64,000 bases of DNA, taken from positions 1 through 64,000 of the forward strand of contig JASANG010001749.1 in assembly GCA_030248215.1 (NCBI GenBank), in the 5' to 3' direction. Source of the DNA: Enoplolaimus lenunculus. Lineage: Eukaryota > Nematoda > Enoplea > Enoplida > Thoracostomopsidae. Positions within the stretch are counted from its first letter, which is position 1; each line of letters opens with the position of its first letter. The translations under genes were made by a program, and so were the position numbers. This document shows positions 31,790 through 43,900 of this stretch, one piece after another. The notes beneath the pieces are model-generated. The model was not told the origin of the DNA. It did not search any database and was given only the letters and a program-made list of their open reading frames with translations.

Positions 31790-34700
31790 CATGAAAAGGG
31801 GTCAAACTTGTTAATCGTTCTAGTATAAAAGAGTTATGGACATCGTATACACCAGAAATTTGAACAGTTGTGGTATTTGTTGGAATCGTTATAAAGGCAA
31901 AGCTTTAAATTTTTGATAACAGGCTTTATCATCGTGTTCGGCTAAATGATGAGAAGACTATGGTAGGCAGTGAAACCGTTTTGGCGGTGCGATGGCTTTT
32001 ATGGTTTATCGTCATTGGACATCATTATGAATTTAACAGTTTTGGGTCTCTCGAAATGATATGGGTTTTAGTTAACCTAATTGTGCGGGTTGAGAATTTT
32101 GTCTCTTGTTGCTTGTGCATATGCAGTCGGATCTTTGTACGCTTCACAGTTTGTGTGGCATAAACTGGCATTAAATCGATGGGAATGTATTCAACGTGGT
32201 ATTGCTGAAGTTACCTCGAATAACGGGAGATGATTATAAAATGTGTTTAACATTTGAATGATTATTGTGGGTTTTTGTATCGTGTTTTACTTTATTTATC
32301 ATATTGTGTACATTATGAAGTGGCTTGCATTTTTATAGTGGTGTATTTTGTAGTTCTAGTTTTGTTGTTTTCATTATTAACTGATTCAGTTTTTTTCAGT
32401 TTATCGGGATTCAGCTTTGTTTTATATTATTTTTGTGTGATTTAACAGGGGGTAGTTCATGGTTGGCCAGCGCTGCGGTAATCTTTTCTTATTTCGTACA
32501 ATTTAACAATATTAACTTTTCTGTTACGCGAAATGAATTTTTTGCGATTGCAAATTCGGCAACGCCAGCATCTTGAGCTCTGGATAACTGCTAGTCCAAT
32601 TGTTCTAAAATGAATATACCGGTCGGTTGTACTTTGTGTATTAATATAAATTTACTCAAAAACGTTCTAGGGCCCACCTTTTCTGTTAGTTTTGTTTTTA
32701 TATCTATGTATATACTTTTCATGGGCGTGAAATATAGTTTATAATTGATACTAATCACAAAAGTTGCAAGATTTCACAAGTCCGAGATCTCAAATCATGG
32801 GCAGCAGTAGCAAAATCTAGGAAAGATTTTAAGTTTAAAAAAATTGTAACAATTGTCAGCGTTCCAGCTTTAATAAAATACCTAGATAGGCTATACCATT
32901 AGCCAAACGAATGTCTAAAATGTGTTCAATGTATTTTGCGCGTGTTTTTATCGTCTGCACAGCGTTTACGTTTATGTTAACGCTTTCACAAACTGATGTA
33001 TTAAATTCGCAATATTCAAATGAAAAACAACAATGTTATACTATCATAAACGTGTTTTAGAGTTGCGAAGAATATTGTTTGGCTGTTAACTGATTTTCAA
33101 CGTTTGAGTCATGAACATGTGATTATCGCAAAAATTGTAGAAATTATCAGTCAGACGCCTACCATTGGATAGTACATAAATACAAAACAGATGTTTGTGC
33201 TATGATATTGTTATTTAGGTATACTGGTTCATGCAATGCATATATCTTGCATTAGTTATTTCGTGTTTTTATAAACAAAAGATAGTCAGTGCTGTTGAGC
33301 GGTTATTGGCTAGGGATGGGCATCGGATTTTTTTCATATTTGCCGGATATGTGGCAATTTATTTAATCTGTTATTAAATTTTCTATTTCGGATATCTGAA
33401 ACTCGATTTTGCGTTTTTTTCTGTTTTAGAACATCAATTTTCGTTTTTAAGCACTTGTTTTAAATGGTTGTTAAACTACTCTACCCACAAGGTAATTGCT
33501 GTATGAGCGCAAACCATGCAATTGTAAACTCGTATTATGTAACTACCAGAGTACAACCGGAGGTCTGCCTCCGGCTCCGGCAGAAAATCGGTCTCCGGCT
33601 TCGGTAGAATTTTCGCCGGAGGTTCTGGCAATTTCGGTAATAAAATTTTGCAAAATTTATCTGCTTAGCGAGTTTCGGTTTACTTTTGTCACAATTTTCA
33701 GGAAAGATCCGAAATTTCGCAAAAAATTTGCGTAAAACCAAACAAATTTAACATATTGAGCAGGAATGTTCGGTGATGCGGCCCATGTTACTTTTAGGCC
33801 CGTCCCGGTTTTTGGAGGGCCTGTAAAAGAGCAGACATACTACATCATTCAAATACAGCGAATATATATCATATTCAACGTGACAGTGCAGAGTGTAAGT
33901 CGGTGCCCGTTTTCGTTTCCATTTTATAGAAATAACGGAAATTCTCTTGGCATACGCGACGTCCGGTATCTGTAAGGTAATAAATTTTGTTCTTGGAGGG
34001 TATCGTATTCGACGCAAATTATTCACTGTGCTACAAAGTCATTTTACCGATATATATCAAGCTTATGTTAAATCGTCATGAAATAATCATGCGGGAATTT
34101 GTTTCAATATTTGGCTCAGGTTTGAATACAAAATTTCTGTTCCTCACCTATAGGTTAAGCGTGGGATGGGGAGATTGCTCAAATTGGGCTTCCTTCCACG
34201 CCGAAGTGGAGATTGGTAGTTGGTGATAAAATCTGTCTTTGACCACTACATACATGGGCCAAAATACTTGCGCAAGTTTATTATTTTTTACTCCGATCGA
34301 ATTACGTTTTGCAACCTCGTTTGTAGCTTGCATCGTGTTAGTCGATTGGGAGTACCGGCCAATGTTACTTTAAAGGCCATCCCATTTTCCCGGGACTTGA
34401 ACTTCACATCGCTAGGAAACACCTAGATGCAACAGATAACAGTTCAATTTGTTTTTCATTTACACTATAAAAAGCAACCTCGAAGACACCAACTAACCGT
34501 TTTTGTCATGGTTGCGTCCGGAATTCCGAAATCCGGTAGAAAAATACGGTATTTTATCACCGAGGTTCACCGGTACTTAATATTTTCGGTATTGAAAATG
34601 TTTCTCATTCGAAAATTTAAGAAAAATAGGCATACATTCTTATTCTAATATATTTTTGTAAAATTGTCTGAGCGTGATTGCCAAATTTTTCGATTTGTGC

Positions 34701-35794
34701 CATACTTCATTATTTATCATAGGTTTTCACACATGCAACGCCTCATAAAAAATAAAACATTTTTGAAAAAACATTTATACTTTAAAATATCCGTTTTTGT
34801 TATTTGAATCACTATCCGTTTTCGTTATTTTTACTATCCGTTTAAACCCTGCGGTAGATTGGCCAAAAATACCTTAAGTTTTGCTCGTAATAAACTACCA
34901 GCACAAGCATTTGCACAGCGGCTAACTTTAAGTCTGATCAGCAACATGACTTTTTGGTAAAACGTTTTCAACGTGCACGGTTTTACACAACTGCATGAGC
35001 GTGAGAGATTGGGGTATGTTAACACATTCTAAACACTGCGTAGATATTGTTCATACATGTTTGGCAAAAAATAGTATTTTACGAAAGAAACGTCACTCGA
35101 TCATATGTCATAAACAGCCACTTGTCAATCTCTTTTTATCTAATAAAAGGAATTCAACAGGGGTGCGTGTTTATTGTGCCTTCTTTGTATGTTTCACTTC
35201 TAATAACGCGTTTTATCAGACGTGCAAAAATCCTTATTTTGTTTGACTAACAGTTGAAGCATGAAAGTATTCACCGGCTTTCTAAAATTTGAAAAAATAG
35301 CGGATGCCCCCAAACTTTTTTAGGATTTTTAATATCTTTTAACATCCTGCTGTTTTGCAAAAGTGAACAAAACCAGTACCAACAAGGATAAAAAGTAGAA
35401 AAGTATTATCGTTTAAGCATGGATTTAGGCATAGGAAAGCCTTTTCCTGAACCTAAACACGCAATTGCTATGAATTTATTGGGCTAAATATTTTACGGTT
35501 CTTGCTGAAGTTGAGCTTCTTTTAACAGTTTGTGTTTTATTTTACATATCTTATATTTTAAAGAATTGGACTCATATTATTGTAAAATTTGAAAAGCTAG
35601 TTATAACAACGTGCAACAGTGGAAAACAGCATATATATGTTATTTCGAATTATTGTCAATTATCAGTCATTCGGTAGTGAAATATGTATATTTGCAATTC
35701 ACGATCGTGTTCCTGCTCCTGCTTTATGTGAAATATAGTTCCTGTCGAAACCCTGAATATGCACAAAGGCTTTTGCTTATTTTCTGTAGTCATT
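31790..35794. other. Gene-free interval between SMAD4 and the MmgE/PrpD gene
   Basis: AT-rich. It holds a GGGATGGGCATCGGAT hAT-like terminus at 33,312, a degenerate CCGGAGG run at 33,555-33,620 and GCCCATGTTACTTTTAGG at 33,781 (also seen inverted near 53,380). I see no convincing frame or splice-flanked exon. Confidence 0.5.
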
Positions 35795-38529
35795 TTACTT
35801 ATAAATAACTTTGAACACATCCATCACATTTTGAACGTTTTCCAACGACCAAAGTGATTTCATTAACGCTTTTGCGTCGGATTCTGACATCTGCGTTTTC
35901 AAATATTCCATACATTTTTCGTCTAGTTGTTCATCGGTTATTGGTCCAGGAACTCCTAGTCTCATTCCCCACGGTTCCATTCTACGACCCTTTAGCAAAG
36001 TTCCATTTGTGAGTAAAATTTCAACGTGACAGTACCGTTTGCCGGCATCGTGTACGTCTTCATATTCTTGTTTAAGGTTGAGCTTTACTTTTCGAGAAAT
36101 TGCCAAAATTTCAGGATCGGTAAACACTTCAGGTTGTGTGACTTCTGCGATTCCACACTTACCTCTTACAATAAGACACGCTAGTGGATATGGTAAACTA
36201 TACTGAGCTTGTTCTGTAGTTTGCGGTGCAACGGTATGCAGCTGTGTTGAATAATAAAATCCGTATACGTTTATCTGTTGAATTTCCGACGGTTTCAGTG
36301 AATGATTGGCTAAAAGATCACGCATGCTGGCCATCGCTGAGTGTGCCCAGTAGCAAATCGGATACGCTTTGAAGTGTTGCTCTCCGGACGCCCAGTGTTG
36401 GCCTAAATTCGCCCAGATGTGTTTCACTTTGTCGCTTTCGACAGTTATCGCTGGAGCACCTAAATTGACAAAAAACATATAAATAATTGAAGCATCAAGG
36501 AAACCAACAGAATGTGTAAGAAGTGCTAGAAGCATTCGTAAATAGCGTTTTACACTATAACAATTCATTTCAGCGTTTTTCTTCTTACAAAAAGCGTTCT
36601 GAAAGATGCTGCTTCAAACGCAAAACAAGTTTCTGTTTTAATAATTAAACTTACTGTTTTTCGTTCAATTTTTTCATCGTTTACTATGGAAAATAATCTG
36701 ATTTCAAAAATGGTAGGAGTCTCCCCGTGGCTGCAGCGATGTGGGCCAGGGGGTGACGTTATAGGATGTTCGACTACGCTAGGCTTTATTCTATATTTAT
36801 TCGATGGTGACACTAAATATTCTGCTTTTACTAAAATAAACAAAACTGAAACGAATGTTTTCTGACGTTAGCAAATGACAAATACTACAAAAATCGAAAC
36901 CAGAGATGTCACCAAACTGTTATAAACTATTGAGTTGTTTTTATTTTGACTTTAAATGTTATAAAAGAACCTGTGAATCCTTTTTCGGCCAGTAACGCAG
37001 CCGACGCACCGACCATTGCACCCCAACCGGAACCGTCTTTAACCATTGTTGGAAATTCAATACAGCGCATCATTTGACTGCGAGGACCATAGTATTCGGC
37101 AATTCCTTAACAAATAAGGTTTGTAAAACTTTAAACAAAGTTTAGAATTAAGAATATTTGTATACGATCAAAATTCGCTAGTCCTTTAACTGCTGTCAGC
37201 TAAAAACCTTGAAAACTTGTCGTCTGTTTGTTTTGAGTTTGTCTTTGAATCATGCTTAATGTAGATCCATAGCCTGGAGTATAAAGCTAAAAATGTTTAA
37301 AATTAGTTTTATTTATAAGTTAATAACAGTAATTATTACCTCACTCTGAGTTGATTTAATTCCTGGTGAGTTCATCAATTAAATCAGAATGAGTTGAATC
37401 GATTCAAAAATCTGAGTTCTGAAAGACTTACCCGAAATTGAATCAACATCAATTCTCTCTCTCTCTGAGTTCGTTAATCAATTCATTGGACTCGTAGCTC
37501 GCTTACTTATGAAAGTTACATGATGCGCAACGAAATCGTGAAACGGTGTGTATATATGCTTTGAACAAACAATTTGAGCTCTGAATTGCCTCTTTGTTTT
37601 GGTTTCTGTTATGGAAATGTCGGAAATTCGGTTTGTGGTTAAGCTCATGTTTTAATTTCAAATCCCATAAAATCTCCTAATTTCTCAAAAAACAAAAAAA
37701 ACCACCAAAATCAAAATTTTCAAAATTTTAGGTGCATTGCATGCCATATTATTTCGACAAAATGTTACAAAGCCCGGTCGGTGACTGTTTGCATACCCCA
37801 ATTATATACATTCGTAGAAAAACAAAACATCTTTCAAACTTTTACATTAAAAAAGTTGATCTGCTTACAACCGGCACTCGTTTACCAATCTGAAACTACG
37901 TCATAGACTTTAACAAATGAATTTATTGGTCGTTGGCCAGGTTTTGATGCCTGTACCGTGCCCTACATTGCTTTACCTAAGGCCTCACGAGTCACAGCAT
38001 GACTGAATCCTTTACTTCGAGCAATTACTGCCGCAACTGCAAGAGAATTCCACGACCCAGACGTATGATAATCTGGCACAGTAGTGTGTAGTGCATACCC
38101 AGCGCGTTGTCCAATTTCATATCCGACCGCGGTGTTTGCTATGAAATCTTTTCCACTCATTGTCGGATTTAAACTATTCATCGCCATAACCGCAGGAACT
38201 ACAACCACTCCGATGTGGCCTTTGGTTGGTGAATCTGTATCATGAGCATCAAAACTATCAATCATCATTGCATTCGCGAGCAAACAACCAGGCAAACTGG
38301 TTCTGTTTTTGCCGAACATCAGGCGAAACTGTTCATTTTGGTTTGTTGCACCGAAATTTTCAACTGCAAATGCAATTGTGGCTTTCGCACATCCAGTATG
38401 ACGACCAGCAGCACCAACTGCTATTGTGTCTATAATGCTACGTTTCAAGTCGTGAACAATGTTCGACGCTAAATCGTCGTAATTTAAGCTGTGAATGAAT
38501 TCAATTGGATTTGTTGATAATTTAGCCAT
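35795..38529 (-). CDS. MmgE/PrpD-family enzyme, 3 exons, 450 aa
   Basis: Family of 2-methylcitrate dehydratase and cis-aconitate decarboxylase (ACOD1-like). Exons on the - strand: 38529-37977, 37105-36971, 36459-35795; GT-AG sites and phases fit (553+135+665 nt = 451 codons with stop), and the length is normal for the family. Landmarks: SLNYDDLASNIVHDLKRSII (about 16-35, the LxxxxIP-like start helix), MMIDSFDAHDT followed by GHIGVVVVPAVMAMN in the active-site region, AVGYEIGQRAGYALH, SGSWNSLAVAAVIARSKG, LLAEKGFTGAPAI, then HFKAYPICYWAHSAM (substrate-lid region) and PYPLACLIVRGKCG in the C-terminal lid domain. No signal or mitochondrial presequence is obvious. The true substrate cannot be told: the DAHDT motif keeps the Asp but differs from ACOD1 around it. 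Confidence 0.9.
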
Positions 38530-38644
38530 GTATGAAATTTAAATTTAAGTTTTTTGAATGCCCTGCAATGTTTCAACGACACTTTGTTTTTGGAGACTTT
38601 CATCAGATTGGCCAAATACTTACTATCTTTCCGTAGAGTAGGTA

Positions 38645-39013
38645 CAGTGGCGGATCCACGGGGGGGGCACCCCGGCCGCGGTCCCCCCAACAGCATCTGG
38701 ACAAAAATTATATAGTGTCAATTGCTGTTCTACGCTGTTTATTTCTCTGTTTTATACACAATAGTATAAGCACGCTTTAAAGTTTCTTGGCCCTGGAGTC
38801 ATTTATGCGCTATAATAGACATTTATGGACTCTAAACAAGGGTTTAAGGACACTACCCGCTTACGGATTCTTATTAGGGATACGGACTCCTATTAATTAG
38901 GACTCAAAATGGGGACCCCCCTCTTATTTGGGTCACTACAGTATGGGTCAAAAATAAGTTTATTTCCTGTGACATTTTGCCCCCCCCATTTTGAGATCCT
39001 GGATCCGCCACTG
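38645..39013. mobile_element. hAT-type MITE with CAGTGGCGGATCC ends, host to another insertion
   Basis: CAGTGGCGGATCCACGGGG at the left and GGATCCGCCACTG at the right bound 369 bp, with perfect 8-bp duplications AGTAGGTA at 38637-38644 and 39014-39021. Inside is part of the pogo-like family, ending GGGTCACTACAGTA at 38943. The element starts 116 bp upstream of the MmgE/PrpD start codon, so it lies in that gene's promoter region. Confidence 0.9.
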
Positions 39014-39094
39014 AGTAGGTATATCACATAATAGTTTTGGGCGAATAAGTTGCATTGGCATTAAGAATTTAGCACCATTTTTATTTGATTGCAG

Positions 39095-39443
39095 CGACGC
39101 CGAAACCAAATTATGATGGCGGGTCAACACACAAGGCCTGGGCAGTGTTGTATTTCAATCGATTGGTTTGTCCATTAAACCAAGCACAGGTCCTTAAGGA
39201 AACAATCCATCATTTCAAACGTCAAACCAGTGAACTGAAGATTAATCTGAGCAGAACCGAAGCTGTTGCGTAGTGTTTAGAGTTTTCCGAAAAAATATTA
39301 ACAGCAATTACAAATCTTGATTCACATACGCAGAAACTATTTTTTCTAGGTTGTCGAACGAACAGGGTTGTGGCAGCTTGTCTACAAACGATAACAACAC
39401 TCCACCCAGTTATTATATCAGTATCATCGACGTATTCATATAA
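39095..39443 (+). CDS. Possible two-exon 3' end of an unrecognised gene
   Basis: A CAG acceptor at 39092-39094 opens a frame to 39269 (GC|GTAGTG donor), and a TTTTTTCTAG acceptor opens the next at 39350 with matching phase, ending at a TAA at 39441-39443. The product includes KAWAVLYFNRLVCPLNQA, a helical charged stretch ETIHHFKRQTSELK, and a tail NTPPSYYISIIDVFI. No upstream exon was found and the donor is weak, so this may be a fossil exon or chance. Confidence 0.25.
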
Positions 39444-39622
39444 GGTTCTGCCGTGGGTTGCAATAAAAATAGCGACTTAATTAAAACTCGCACACGAAGC
39501 GAACGAAAAGCTAAATGCGAGTTTAGTATTAACTTCTAACCCAATATTTTGGTTTTGTTTTTAAGTTTTTTTCAAAGCAACTATTTAAGCTCGATACGCG
39601 TAGTAAACTCTAGTTACGCATA

Positions 39623-40557
39623 TACTTTAGTGACCCGAATAAGAGGTGGGGCTGATATTTATTTGGCCTCTCCAGAGGGTGCCCCCCTTGTTATTCGGTT
39701 GCGGACTGGTATTTTTTTTAATCCATTTTCCGCCGCGCTTCGTTACTGATATATATCCGGTACTGCAATTATCCGTTCAATTAAACGTTTATTTGTCTTG
39801 TGTCAATAGCTTGAGCGCTAATACAAGGTTATACTTAGGAATGTAGTTTCAAAATTTAAGTACACTTTAAAGTTTCAAACTCAAATTATTTGGTTCTGGA
39901 GGCATTTATGTGCTACAATAAGGGTTCATTGACATTTATGGACTCTAATGAGGGTTTAGGGACTCTATCCGCTAACGGACCCTTATTAGGGATACGGACT
40001 CCAATTGATTCCGACTCAAAATGGAGACCCCCTCTTATTACCCCCTCTTATGCGGGGTTCACGTTATAACTGGGGCAGAGTTGTGGTAAACTAGCTTGAT
40101 TGTCCTGTAGAATGTCATATGATACTAAAATTTCAAATTTGAATTATTTGTACTTAGGAATATACTTTGGGAAAAACAGCGAGAAACAGAAACGTAGAAG
40201 CTAATTCAACTTGCGAAATCATTTAATGCTGCATTATCCGACTTTTTACTGTTTTATTTAGCGTGCACAAATTTCATTGTCCTGTATAAATATCATGATA
40301 TTTAGTAGAATTTTGGAATATCATATGATATTCGCATAAATGTCCCGCAGTATCATATGACAAATGGTTATTTGTACACGATGATCGCTTGACATCAGTG
40401 ATTTGTAAGCCAATGTCATATGACATTCACATTTTGTCTACGTAACCGCTATTGGGATCACAAAACTTTATGTTGACGTCGAATCAACTTGGACAAAACG
40501 TGTTCCAAGCTGCCCCAGTTATAACATGAACGCCGCATTATTCGGATCAATACAGTA
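39623..40557. mobile_element. pogo-like element with a nested insertion
   Basis: Left end TTTAGTGACCCGAATAAGAG and right end, inverted, TACTGTATTGATCCGAATAA. Internal ATTTATGGACTCTAATGAGG and ACGGACTCC match the copy in the hAT-type element at 38.8 kb. A 463-bp element with other ends sits near its right end. No transposase frame. Confidence 0.65.
40063..40525. mobile_element. Inserted element with GTTATAACTGGGGCAG ends
   Basis: A perfect 16-bp inverted repeat GTTATAACTGGGGCAG at 40063-40078 and 40510-40525 bounds 463 bp. The interior repeats CATATGA and TGTCATATGA. The split pogo-like sequence resumes on both sides. Superfamily undecided. Confidence 0.75.
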
Positions 40558-40914
40558 TGTTAGAATTGTTAAACAGTGCTCGCCGTGTGTGTGTTGCTCG
40601 TATATTACTTGTGTTTATTGCTCATAGTATACTCTATGAGTTAAAGGGTTAAATGCACCGACGAATACAAGTGGTGAACCCGGCCTAGCCCGCACCCGGC
40701 ACTCAGTAGGGCGAAAAATATATATTTTATTAAAACTTTTAGCTCTAAAATGGCGTTTGGTTTCTCACTGGCTTAGAGCGCGAGTTGTTTCCACTATTAT
40801 TTATCTAGCGATTTCATTTCAAACACTTTTGTTTTCGCAACTGACTGGTGGTAGGGTACAACCGAAGGTCTATCACCAGCGAAGGCTTTTCGCCCTCAGG
40901 TTGCTGGTTGACTT

Positions 40915-41097
40915 GTGGTACATTATATTCGCATGCTTGTATCATGCACTCTTGCTGGAAGCAATACATTTTATATCACAGAGTTTTACCCAAAAAATGT
41001 GCAACGCAATCCTGTTTACGGATGCTTCGAAGCCACCAAAATTGCTGCAAACAAAACCATAATGTTACGAGCATCATCTCGTGAACAAACCTTATCA
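40915..41097 (+). CDS. Exon-like open frame with a GTAAGC donor
   Basis: Sixty-one codons including GSNTFYITEFYPKNVQRNP and YGCFEATKIAANKTIM end exactly at a TCA|GTAAGC donor in phase 0. The sequence looks protein-like, but no acceptor is clear and no partner exon was found. Low confidence. Confidence 0.25.
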
Positions 41098-41785
41098 GTA
41101 AGCAAACAAAAAATTACCATTTTTGATTACATTTTATGCACAATACACATTCCTCTCAACGTTAAAATGTGGTGTCTGGAACAAAAGTAAATTTTTTCAA
41201 AGTCAGCGATTTGCTTTTTATATAGGTTAGGTTATCTGGATTTCATCGCAATCGTATTGACACTTTTGGTGGCATCTCTAAAACATTATTTATTAGACGC
41301 AAAAAATTACTGTAATTAAATAGTGTCTATTAATATCGAACCCCATTTTAAACGCTTTTCGGGCCTCAAGCGGAATCTTTCAAGATGCTTTTTACTGACC
41401 GGATTAACTGTGAAGCTAACCGCTAGTGCAGTGAATCGCTAACGCTAAGCAAACGTGTTTAGCGTTTCTTAAACATGGATGTTTTGTATTTCTGAGTTAA
41501 GACTAACTAACTGAGGTTTCGTAATTCACACGAGTTACAGATATATTCTAAACTCAAACATTTAAAACAGGTTCACCACTCATTATGAATGAAGAAAATG
41601 TATAAACTCGATTTAACCAAACATTCAACCAGGGATGCTAGGGGCCCCGCCTCTTTTCTGCTGGCAACCAAAAAATTTCTGATAAAAATGGTTATGTTTA
41701 AGTGTCTTACAGCGCTGTTTGGATATTAGCATTTATGCAAATATTTAAAAATAAAGCTCACAGTTTATATCTAAGAACGATGCAG

Positions 41786-42316
41786 TCTTCCAAACCAACG
41801 GAAATTAGAAATTTGTACAAAGATTTAATCAAGAAAACAATACTGGCTTCCTGGTCGCGAGCCTTTGTTAGCTGTTCCACAAATATTTTGACTGCTGATT
41901 ACCTGGACACAAATTTCATTCAAATATTTCCTCAAACCGACCGACCATAAGTAAAATAATATTTTATACTGACATGGAATATATTTGATGCAAACATTGC
42001 GTTAGGCTTCCCGCTTCGGTTCAATTGGGTATTTTTTCAAATTCTATCATTCTTCCAAACCAACGGAAATTAGAAATTTGTACTAAGATTTAATCAAGAA
42101 AACAATACTGGCTTCCTGGTCGCGAGCCTTTGTTAACTGTTCCACGAATATTTTGACTGCTGATTACCTGGACACAAATTTCATTCAAATATTTCTTCAA
42201 ACCGACCGACCATAAGTAAAATAATATTTTATACTGACACGGAATATATTTGATGCAAACATTGCGTTTAGGCTTCCCGCTTCGGTTCAATTGGGTATTT
42301 TTTCAATTTGTATACT
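41786..42316. repeat. 265-bp tandem duplication
   Basis: The unit starting TCTTCCAAACCAACGGAAAT at 41786 recurs at 42051, each ending GGGTATTTTTTCAA. The copies differ at only a few places, so the duplication is recent. No gene in it. Confidence 0.9.
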
Positions 42317-42793
42317 TGTTGCCCTTAAACGGGCTCACTTGAAACCAAGTTTCAGTATTCTGATTTTAATAAAACGGGGTTGGTTTCTCGATCGCTCTGT
42401 TCGTGAGATTTTCTATCGCTATATATCTTTCGATTCCCCCATTTCCAACCGAAATTCCCCCGTAATTCCCCACGTAAACTCTCGCCCCTCCCGTAAAACA
42501 CACATACATCCCTCCGTAAATTACCTCTCCTCAGAAATTACATTCTGCCGTAAATTCTTCTCCTTTCTTAAGTCTCGGGATCTTCTATTGCCAACGCTTC
42601 CTTCGGAAATTTCCGGTTGCGCCATTGCTGTTTGGGAAGTTCTAAATTGGTAGGCCGGCCGAAAGTTTATTAAGCGGGGTTGCGTTCAATCTGCGCTCCT
42701 GATTTTTGCTGTATTGAAATATAGCACATTTTCACATAGTTTAACAAGTGATTAGAAGATGGCGCACTGCGAAAAATATAACCGAAGTTATAA

Positions 42794-43056
42794 AGCCCTA
42801 TTCACGCGTGCAAGTTTTTGCTGCGAGAAGTTGCAGCTGCAACGTGCACTTGGTCCAAAAATCCCGTTCGAAAAGCTTGCAGCGGCAAATAATTCATTAA
42901 AAATCATAGCTAGCAATTAGTTCACATCTGAGAATAACCATGTTCACTGAATTTATTACAGCCGCTCTCTCATTGGCTGATGAAAAAATACAAGTTCTGC
43001 GTGCAATTTGCAGCTACAAGTTCTCGCAGCAAAAACGTACACGTATGAATAGGACT
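42794..43056. mobile_element. Harbinger-like MITE, TAA target duplication
   Basis: AGCCCTATTCACGCGTGCAA at the left and the inverse of AGTCCTATTCATACGTGTAC at the right; the imperfect arms run about 50 bp and contain TTTTTGCTGCGAGAA. TAA flanks at 42791-42793 and 43057-43059. No coding sequence. Confidence 0.75.
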
Positions 43057-43900
43057 TAAAGTTTTTGTCAAAATGTAGGAATTTGTAGCTAGATTTACAA
43101 TTCACTCTAGCTATACAGACAACAACACATAACAGATTTAAGTTTATCCAAATAGTTGCTTTTGTCATAAAAATACATAGCACTTGAAAGTTCAAAAAGT
43201 AATCTACTGATTCGAAACCTGAAATATGAAATTTATATATACTGGACTGATATATACAGTATTATTAACAGAGATGTAAAGTGGCTAAAGATTTTTTACC
43301 CGCGCTGCGCTTAATCCGTGGAAATTTTATTGTTTATCCGCAAGTTTACACGTGCAAAATTGTTTTACCAATTACCGCCTTTATACGGGCAAAATTCCTT
43401 TACCGATATCCGCTTTTACCCGCAGTTACTTTGTCTACTGCGATCAATATAATTGTGTATTTTTACAGTGCATTGATGTTACTCGATACTTCTCTTTCAC
43501 TTATACGGCAAAACAGTTTAAAAATGCAAGTTTTTCTTCTTTACCCGGGTATGCCGGTGTCAAAATTTTCTTACTCGTCCCGCGTTTACTCGTGTGCACC
43601 CGTGTGCAGCGTGAAGCCCTGATTATTACTATTAATATTATTATTACTGTTATTATTCCTATTACTATTATCATTATTATTATTGTTATGCAATCCCACA
43701 AGAAGACAAGACAGTCCTAACTAAAGGTAAAGCACTGGTCAAAATTTCAATACCTAAATTGCCGGAACTTCTGGAATGCCTATTTCGGCCGCAGCATGAG
43801 CCGAAGACGTATCTCTGGTTCTACCCTGCTATACAGTTTCATAAAATATATACCATAGCTTTATAAAACAAAATTGCAACAACAAAACTGGATTTCAATT
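43057..43900. other. Non-coding stretch 3' of the three-helix membrane gene
   Basis: An (ATT)n-type microsatellite at 43,620-43,690. Repeated TTTACCCGC motifs near 43,300-43,560. No gene seen. Confidence 0.5.

Noticed and set aside
36565-36843. A further - strand exon of the MmgE/PrpD gene
   Set aside because: The exons on either side join in phase without it and the family has no insert at this point.
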